Part shown: in pieces, positions 5,120-9,984 of the stretch
Layout of the letters: the number at the start of each line of letters is the position of its first letter
Position numbering within the stretch: the stretch's first letter is position 1
NCBI GenBank assembly: GCA_035516075.1
Contig: DATJAQ010000224.1
Location: 1 to 9,984 of the forward strand
Origin: Gp13-AA77 sp035516075
GTDB lineage: Bacteria > Acidobacteriota > Terriglobia > UBA7540
Reading direction: 5' to 3'
DNA: 9,984 nucleotides
Notes under the pieces: generated by a model
Databases searched by the model: none
What the model was told of the DNA's origin: nothing
Seen by the model: only the letters and a program-made list of their open reading frames with translations
Translations under genes and position numbers: made by a program

Positions 5120-6892
5120 CTATCGCTTCAAACCTGATCCCACCGGAAACGTGCTGACCGTGACGGGCAATTTGCCCTGGAACGGTATTTCGCCAAAAAG
5201 CGCCCGCACCATGGCGGCCTCGGCCCCGGGATAGGTCTCGTAGGCCGCCGCGTAGCCGGGCAGATCTGGAACGTCATCAAGCACATACGGGCTTCCGAAG
5301 GAGGCTACCACGGTGGGACCGTCGTGCCGGGAGACTTCCCGCAAAAGGTAGAGCTGGGTCTCGTTCAAGCCCAGTCCGCCCCGCTTGTAAGCCCCAATGC
5401 GCACCGTGGTGCTCACCACCACCGTGTGGTAACGCGGCAGAAGCCGCTCGATCAGGTCCAGCTCGTCGTCCGAGGCGGTCGGTGGAACATTCACGTAAAC
5501 CGTTTGTGGATGGCGCCTTACGAACTCGTCGCGAAAGGTCTCGCCGGCGGAGTCGCCGGCCTCGCCGGAGCCGGCGTCCGTGAAATTCAGCAGCAGTACG
5601 TCTTCGCTGGAGTCGAGCTTGAGCGGAATAGCGTGCTGGTCGTCCTTTACCAGGGTGACGGCGTGATCCATGATTTCCTCGGCCTTCTGCCGGGCTTCGT
5701 GGGTGCCCACCAGAGTGTCGAGCGCGCTCAGGTCGGGCGTGGCGTGGCTAGGCAGCCCCTCCCAGGCTTTGGCCTCGAGCAGGCGGCGCACGCTGGCGTC
5801 CAGGCGCTCCTGGCTGATATCACCTTTGTTTGCAGCGGCTTTCAGGGCCTCGAACGACTTGGGGATGTCGGCCGGCTCAAGCGCTACGTCCGCCCCGGCC
5901 TCGATGGCCATCACTACAGCCTGCGCGGCGCCAAAGTGCTCGGTGATGGCATGCATCGGCAGGCCGTCGGTGAACACCAGGCCCTTAAAGCCCAGGTCGT
6001 TGCGCAGCAGCCCGGTGATGACTGCAGGAGAGAGCGAGGCCGGCAGGCCGGGCGTCTTCTCGATTTGAGCCAAGTCGATGTGGCCCACCATCACGGCATC
6101 CACGCCGGCTCTTATGGCGGCTTCGAAGGGCGGTAACTCGATTAGATTCAAGCGCGCGCGGTCGAAATCGAGCACCGGCAACTCAAGGTGCGAGTCAACG
6201 CTGGTGTCGCCGTGACCAGGGAAGTGCTTGGCGGTGGCGATGACGCCCGCCTCCTCAGTGCCTTTCACGTAGGCGGCGCCAAACTCACCCACCTTCGCTG
6301 GGTCCTCGCCGAAGGAACGCACGTTGATGATCGGGTTTTTGGGGTTGTTATTCACGTCCACCACGGGGTAGAAGTTCACCGAAATTCCCATGGCCTTGGC
6401 CTCCAGGGCCGTAAAGTGCGCGGCGTCGTAAGCGTATTGGGTGTCGTCAGTTGCGCCGATCGCCATGCCGCGGGGAAAGCGCGTAGCGCCCGGAAAAGGC
6501 GACCCGGCGCCGCCTTCAAGATCGGCCGTGATGAGCAAGGGAATCTTGCCCGCGAGCTGCTGCATCCTGCTGACGAGCAAGGCCGTTGAGGCCGGGTTGC
6601 CGCCACCGCCTTCGATGTGATAACCGCCCACGTGGTACTTCTGAATGTTGTCCTTGATAGTCTGGAACTCGTCGCTGTTCTGCGGTGTGAACACGCCCGA
6701 AGTGACTGCAAACATTAGCTGTCCGACCTTGTCGTCGAGCGACATCCCGGCCAGGGTCTTGTCCACCCAGGCTTGCTGATCGGTCGTCAGCTTGAACTGG
6801 GCGCGCGCCGGCGCCGCGACAAGGGAGGCGAGGCCGATAGCCAGACCGATGGCGCCGAACGAGCGGCGTAAACCTATTGTTTTGTTACCCAT
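5120..6892 (-). CDS. nagZ: Secreted glycoside hydrolase family 3, beta-N-acetylhexosaminidase (NagZ-like), two-domain
   Basis: Predicted to remove terminal beta-N-acetylhexosamine residues from muropeptides or chito-oligomers outside the cytoplasm. Signal peptide: basic MGNKTIGLRR, hydrophobic core, cleavage likely after APARA (31/32). The GH3 TIM barrel spans ~40-375. It shows ITADLEGG (~121-128), VRSFGEDP (191-198) and KHFPGHGDTSVDSHLELP (222-239), with the D233-S234-H235 motif that supplies the general acid/base dyad in NagZ-type enzymes, and GLVFTDGLPM with nucleophile D309. A C-terminal alpha/beta domain (~400-590) makes it two-domain, like B. subtilis NagZ/YbbD and unlike the short one-domain E. 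coli enzyme. The ATG at 6892 has AAAGAGG seven bases upstream, at the edge of an octamer array. The SIS-domain gene lies 86 bp upstream on the same strand, which supports an amino-sugar role. The exact natural substrate is inferred. Confidence 0.92.
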   Translation of the reverse strand: MGNKTIGLRRSFGAIGLAIGLASLVAAPARAQFKLTTDQQAWVDKTLAGMSLDDKVGQLMFAVTSGVFTPQNSDEFQTIKDNIQKYHVGGYHIEGGGGNPASTALLVSRMQQLAGKIPLLITADLEGGAGSPFPGATRFPRGMAIGATDDTQYAYDAAHFTALEAKAMGISVNFYPVVDVNNNPKNPIINVRSFGEDPAKVGEFGAAYVKGTEEAGVIATAKHFPGHGDTSVDSHLELPVLDFDRARLNLIELPPFEAAIRAGVDAVMVGHIDLAQIEKTPGLPASLSPAVITGLLRNDLGFKGLVFTDGLPMHAITEHFGAAQAVVMAIEAGADVALEPADIPKSFEALKAAANKGDISQERLDASVRRLLEAKAWEGLPSHATPDLSALDTLVGTHEARQKAEEIMDHAVTLVKDDQHAIPLKLDSSEDVLLLNFTDAGSGEAGDSAGETFRDEFVRRHPQTVYVNVPPTASDDELDLIERLLPRYHTVVVSTTVRIGAYKRGGLGLNETQLYLLREVSRHDGPTVVASFGSPYVLDDVPDLPGYAAAYETYPGAEAAMVRALFGEIPFQGKLPVTVSTFPVGSGLKR

Positions 6893-6899
6893 CGCACAG

Positions 6900-6906
6900 C
6901 CTCTTT
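6900..6906 (-). promoter_or_regulatory. Shine-Dalgarno AAAGAGG of the GH3 gene, overlapping the octamer array
   Basis: AAAGAGG on the minus strand is seven bases before the ATG at 6892. Its AAAG part (6903-6906) is also the end of the last repeat unit, so the purine-rich strand of the array runs directly into the ribosome binding site. Confidence 0.6.
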
Positions 6907-6942
6907 GAACTCTTCAACTCTTCGACTCTTCAACTTTTCAAC
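6903..6942 (-). repeat. Five octamer repeats just upstream of the GH3 start
   Basis: On the minus strand the words are GTTGAAAA, GTTGAAGA, GTCGAAGA, GTTGAAGA, GTTCAAAG, in exact 8-bp register. Unlike the arrays at the other junctions this one has a single arm, and it lies in the probable 5' leader of the GH3 message. The related word GTYGAAA recurs with 7-bp period upstream of the SIS gene. Confidence 0.85.
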
Positions 6943-6978
6943 CAAGCCCGCTATCGAGCTTCCACATCCACCCCGCCC

Positions 6979-8010
6979 CTACACCGTTCTCGTCACGATG
7001 CGCAGCGAGCGCGGGTGATCGGGGTCGATGCCCTTCACCTCGGCAAGTTGGGCGGCAAATATCTGTCCTGGAATGATATACGGAATCGGCGTAAATATCT
7101 CCGGTATCGCGCCCGGCACGCGAATCACACGGGTGGCCGCCGGAACCTTGGCGTCCGGCGTGGTGATGGCCAACGTCTCGGCGCCCAGAGCGTGAAGGCG
7201 GCGCACCAGCCGGCCCGTATCCTTGAACGTCCGTCCCGGCGGCATGAAGAGCAGCACCGGGAAGTTCTGCTCCACCATGGCGATAGGGCCGTGTAGAAAG
7301 TCCGCCGAGGAAAAGCGCTCGGCCACAATGTAACACGTCTCCATCAGCTTCAGCGACAACTCAAACGCGTTGGCGTAGTTCAGCCCACGCGCCACCACCG
7401 CGCACTGCCGCATGAATCGATACCGTTCCACCAAGCCGCCGATCTCGCCAGCCAGGTTCAGGGTTTCGCGGGCGCGACCTGGGATCTCGCCGATCGCGGA
7501 CAGGGTGAGCTGATCGCTCAACGCGAACGCTATAAGATAGAACAACATAAGCTGGCCCGTGTAGGTCTTGGTGGCGGCCACCGACTTCTGGCGCCCGGCT
7601 CGCACCAGGAAAACATCGTTCACGACCGCGGCCATCGGCGACCGCGCTTCATTCGTGAGGCCAACCGTATAGGCGCCGTGGCGCCGGGCCGATTCGAGCA
7701 CCATGTTGATATCGGTGCCGATGCCGGATTGCGAAATGCCGATAACGAGCGCGTCGCGCAGGTCGAGCTTGGCGTGATAAAGCGTGTGCAGTGAAGGAGC
7801 TGCGAGCGAAACGGGGATGCCGGTGGTGAGCTCGAGGAGGTAGCGCCCAAAGACGGCGGCGTTGTCTGAGGTGCCGCGCGCTACCAGCATGATCAGGCGA
7901 AACTTACCGCGAGCGAGGCGGCGGAATTCCTCCGCATGCTTGCGCTCGGCACGGAAAGTGCGCTCCAGCGCCTGTGGCTGCTCGAGGATCTCGTCCATCA
8001 TTTTGGACAT
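6979..8010 (-). CDS. SIS-domain aminosugar-phosphate isomerase/deaminase (NagB-II / GlmS isomerase-like)
   Basis: Cytoplasmic enzyme predicted to convert glucosamine-6-phosphate to fructose-6-phosphate with release of ammonia, or a related amino-sugar phosphate isomerisation. It lacks the glutaminase domain of GlmS, as NagB-II proteins do. Two SIS domains: the first (~30-165) shows ARGTSDNA (44-51), GISQSGIGTD (91-100) and KSVAATKTYT (142-151). The second (~195-340) shows ARGLNYANAFELSLKLMET (207-225), FLHGPIAMVE (238-247) and the C-terminal KGIDPDHPRSLRIVTRT signature of the family. At 343 residues, length is normal. SQSGIGTD departs slightly from the usual SQSG-S/T-P-D. The ATG at 8010 has no clear Shine-Dalgarno. 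Further ATGs at 8001 and 7998 (MMDEILEQP) are alternatives. Pairing with the GH3 gene downstream suggests N-acetylglucosamine salvage. AgaS-like activity on galactosamine is an alternative. Confidence 0.88.
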   Translation of the reverse strand: MSKMMDEILEQPQALERTFRAERKHAEEFRRLARGKFRLIMLVARGTSDNAAVFGRYLLELTTGIPVSLAAPSLHTLYHAKLDLRDALVIGISQSGIGTDINMVLESARRHGAYTVGLTNEARSPMAAVVNDVFLVRAGRQKSVAATKTYTGQLMLFYLIAFALSDQLTLSAIGEIPGRARETLNLAGEIGGLVERYRFMRQCAVVARGLNYANAFELSLKLMETCYIVAERFSSADFLHGPIAMVEQNFPVLLFMPPGRTFKDTGRLVRRLHALGAETLAITTPDAKVPAATRVIRVPGAIPEIFTPIPYIIPGQIFAAQLAEVKGIDPDHPRSLRIVTRTV

Positions 8011-8053
8011 TGGCGTGGTCTCAAGTTATTCGGCTTCATAGGCTTGCGCGTCA

Positions 8054-8148
8054 GATCGAAGTCGAAAGTTGAAAGTCGAAGGTTGAAAGTCAAAAGCCGG
8101 ACAGCCTCGACTCTTCAACTTTTTGACTTTCGACTGTCGACTTTCGAC
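8054..8148. repeat. Opposed heptamer arrays between the amidohydrolase and SIS genes
   Basis: The left arm at 8054-8095 has six 7-bp words on the plus strand: GATCGAA, GTCGAAA, GTTGAAA, GTCGAAG, GTTGAAA, GTCAAAA. The right arm at 8105-8148 reads the same type of word on the minus strand (GTCGAAA, GTCGACA, GTCGAAA, GTCAAAA at 8121-8148, then looser GTTGAAG and GTCGAGG words). The arms can pair into a long imperfect hairpin around a nine-base centre (8096-8104). The right arm overlaps the 3' end of the amidohydrolase gene and encodes its last ~10 residues and its stop codon. The remaining leader to the SIS start (8011-8053) shows no further signal. Confidence 0.85.
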
Positions 8149-9926
8149 TGCTTCTCATAAACCACTTTGCCGCCCACCACCGTCATTTCCACCTTCACAT
8201 CCTTAATTCTAGCAGGATCAATGTGATACAAATCGTCCGAAAGCACCACGACGTCCGCCAGCTTGCCGGGCGCGAGCGTTCCCTTGTCCTTCTCGGCAAA
8301 CTCCGCGTAGGCGCTCCCCTGGGTGTAGGCGCGCAGGGCCTCGTCAAGCGTGAGGCGCTGCTCAGGGAACCAGCCGCCCGGGCTCTTGCCGTCGAGCGTA
8401 GCGCGCGTGACGGCGGCGTAGATGCCAAGCAAAGGGTTTAGCGGCGCCACCGGCCAGTCGGTGCCGAAGGCCAGCGGCGCGCCGGCGTCGAGCATGGAGC
8501 GCCAGGCGTAGCTCCAGCGGGCGCGCTCGTGTCCGATACGTTTCTCAGCCCAGCGGCCGTCGTCGATGGCGTGGTAAGGCTGCATACTGGCGATGATGCC
8601 GAGCCGCGCGAAGCGCTTAAAGTCTTGAGGCCTCATGTGTTGCGCGTGCTCGATGCGGAAACGATGGGCGGCGAGGCCTGCTCCCCCGGCGCGGGCGTAA
8701 ATGTCGAGCATCTCCGCGATGGCCCGGTCGCCGATGGCGTGTACGGCCACTTGAATGCCTACCTGGTCCGAGCCTCGCACCGCCTCCTCCATCTTGGCGG
8801 GAGGGTGCATCATGGGTAGGGGAATGCCACTGTTCCGCGGGTCGTCGGTGTAGGGCTCGAAGAACCAGGCCGTGCGCGAGCCCAGCGACCCGTCTGCAAA
8901 TCCTTTCACAGCGCCGAGTTGGAGCCACTCGCTGCCCATTCCGTGCGAAAGCCCGGCATCGGCGAGGCGCTGCCATTGCTCAATGGGCGTGATTTCGTAG
9001 AACCGGCAGGTTAGCCACCCCTCGGTCTCGGCGCGGCGCAGGAACCGGATCTCGCCGGCGAAGCTGCCATCGGGCGTATCGCCCCCCAGTGCCATATCCT
9101 GAACCGACGTTACGCCCACCCGGCGCGCCTCGGCTAACCCGGCCCTCACTGCTTCCTCAAACTCGGCCTCCGACGGATTCGGGATGGCGCGCTCGATCAG
9201 GCTTTGGGCAGCGTCCTTGAAGACGCCGGTGGGCTCGCCGGTTTTGGGATCGCGCACGATCACGCCGCCTACCGGGTCAGGCGTATCTCTCGTCACGCCA
9301 GCAAGTTTGAGGGCGATGGAGTTGGCCAGGCCGGCGTGGCCGTCGTAGCGGCTGACGTAGACCGGGTTGTTCGGCGTCACCTTGTCGATCAGCCAGCGCG
9401 TGGGGAGTTTCGCGTCCGGCCACGCTTCCTCATCCCAATTGCCGCCCAGCAGCCAGCGGCCCGCCGGAAGGCTTCTGGCCTTGTCGCCGATGCGGCGCGC
9501 GAACTCACCTTCATTCGGCGTAAGCTTGAGATCGACTTCGAGAAGCTGAAAGCTGCCATCCACGAAATGCACGTGGGAGTCGTTGAAGCCGGGCATGGCA
9601 AGACGGCCGGCGAGATCGATCACGCGCGTCTTCGGCCCGACGTAAGTCTCAATCTCACTGTCGGTTCCGACGGCGACAATGCGCCCGTTGGAAGCCGCCA
9701 GCGCCTGGGCCCAGCGCGTGGCGGGCGGCTTTTCACCGGGAGCCGCGTAGGGTTCGCCGGTCCACAGTCGGCCGTGCCGCAGCACCAGATCGGCGCCGTA
9801 CGATGGGCGCCCCGGAGCGGATTCCACCGGAGGGGCGCGTCGGCTCGACGAATCGGCGGTGAGGCTCATGGCGAGAAGAAAGGCGGCGAAGGACCCAGCG
9901 GCCCGCGCCGGAAAGGGGCTGCGCAA
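8115..9926 (-). CDS. YtcJ-type amidohydrolase (amidohydrolase family 3), probably exported
   Basis: Metal-dependent hydrolase of the amidohydrolase superfamily; substrate unknown (N-substituted amides or formamides are typical of characterised relatives). Numbering from the upstream ATG at 9947: beta-sandwich start GADLVLRHGRLWTG (~51), metal motif FNDSHVHF (H125, H127), YDGHAGLANSIAL (201-213), GAVKGFADGSLGSRTA (345-360), VAVHAIGDRAI (H403), RIEHAQHM (H434) and FGTDWPVAPLNPL (D497), closing with GTLAPGKLADVVVLSDD. These are all in the family order. I prefer TTG at 9926 because GGAGGT lies six bases upstream and it yields a compact leader, RSPFPARAAGSFAAFLLAMS, a plausible signal peptide. The ATG at 9947 has no Shine-Dalgarno and would add seven residues. 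The C-terminus QSKVDSRKSKS is translated intergenic repeat. It is not GlcNAc-6-P deacetylase by its motifs. Confidence 0.88.
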   Translation of the reverse strand: MRSPFPARAAGSFAAFLLAMSLTADSSSRRAPPVESAPGRPSYGADLVLRHGRLWTGEPYAAPGEKPPATRWAQALAASNGRIVAVGTDSEIETYVGPKTRVIDLAGRLAMPGFNDSHVHFVDGSFQLLEVDLKLTPNEGEFARRIGDKARSLPAGRWLLGGNWDEEAWPDAKLPTRWLIDKVTPNNPVYVSRYDGHAGLANSIALKLAGVTRDTPDPVGGVIVRDPKTGEPTGVFKDAAQSLIERAIPNPSEAEFEEAVRAGLAEARRVGVTSVQDMALGGDTPDGSFAGEIRFLRRAETEGWLTCRFYEITPIEQWQRLADAGLSHGMGSEWLQLGAVKGFADGSLGSRTAWFFEPYTDDPRNSGIPLPMMHPPAKMEEAVRGSDQVGIQVAVHAIGDRAIAEMLDIYARAGGAGLAAHRFRIEHAQHMRPQDFKRFARLGIIASMQPYHAIDDGRWAEKRIGHERARWSYAWRSMLDAGAPLAFGTDWPVAPLNPLLGIYAAVTRATLDGKSPGGWFPEQRLTLDEALRAYTQGSAYAEFAEKDKGTLAPGKLADVVVLSDDLYHIDPARIKDVKVEMTVVGGKVVYEKQSKVDSRKSKS

Positions 9927-9932
9927 GCTAAA

Positions 9933-9938
9933 ACCTCC
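9933..9938 (-). promoter_or_regulatory. Shine-Dalgarno GGAGGT supporting a TTG start for the amidohydrolase
   Basis: GGAGGT on the minus strand is six bases before TTG at 9926. The upstream ATG at 9947 lacks any comparable purine-rich site, so this motif decides the preferred start. The 37 bases beyond 9947 to the window end show no clear promoter. Confidence 0.5.
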
Positions 9939-9984
9939 GCCCGGCATTATTCAAGATGTTGGGGGCGGGTGTAAACCAGCATCT

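Noticed and set aside
5324..6136. 270-codon plus-strand open frame opposite the GH3 gene
   Set aside because: Antisense shadow; the minus strand holds the complete catalytic motifs of GH3.
8115..9926. N-acetylglucosamine-6-phosphate deacetylase (NagA), which would complete the amino-sugar route
   Set aside because: Motifs DGHAGLANS, ADGSLGSRTA and FGTDWPVAPLNP are those of the YtcJ-type amidohydrolase family 3, not NagA.

Overview
The window is GC-rich, gene-dense chromosomal DNA. The best guess is an Acidobacteriota (Terriglobia/Bryobacter-like) genome or metagenome bin. This rests on gene content and style: secreted and Tat-exported sugar enzymes, a SYLF-domain protein, a DhnA-type class I aldolase, and gene gaps filled with degenerate short tandem words. 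It is an inference, because no marker gene is present. There are seven credible protein genes, no tRNA or rRNA gene, no CRISPR array, and no transposase, integrase or phage gene.

Layout. A class I fructose-bisphosphate aldolase (1-885, +, cut at its 5' end by the window edge) converges on a run of six minus-strand genes. Read in their own direction these are: an exported-looking YtcJ-type amidohydrolase (8115-9926), a NagB-II/GlmS-like SIS-domain sugar-phosphate isomerase or deaminase (6979-8010), a secreted two-domain family 3 glycoside hydrolase of the NagZ type (5120-6892), a 483-bp gap with a 194-bp tandem duplication, a Tat-exported xylose-isomerase-like TIM-barrel protein (3614-4636), a NYN nuclease with two OST-HTH/LOTUS-like domains (1832-3301), and a secreted SYLF lipid-binding protein (1028-1744).

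How the genes may work together. The hydrolase and the SIS protein are adjacent and co-directional. Together they suggest amino-sugar salvage: release of N-acetylhexosamine from muropeptides or chitin fragments, then intracellular isomerisation or deamination of glucosamine-6-phosphate to fructose-6-phosphate, which feeds the glycolytic step represented by the aldolase. No GlcNAc kinase, no GlcNAc-6-P deacetylase and no transporter lies in the window. The NYN-LOTUS protein and the SYLF protein have no obvious metabolic link to the others.

The most striking non-coding signal is that four separate gene junctions (882-1021, 3385-3633, 6903-6942, 8054-8148) carry tandem arrays of diverged 7- or 8-bp words. 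The word differs from junction to junction. At three of the four the array occurs as two oppositely oriented arms that can fold into a long imperfect hairpin. Three stop codons lie inside these arrays, and at two genes the array encodes the last 5-11 residues of the protein. The fifth large gap (4637-5119) holds a different repeat: a 194-bp unit in two tandem copies, each with a strong small hairpin followed by a T-run and a separate palindrome. I see no previously undescribed enzymatic or defence system here. The arrays and the duplicated element are the parts most worth following up.
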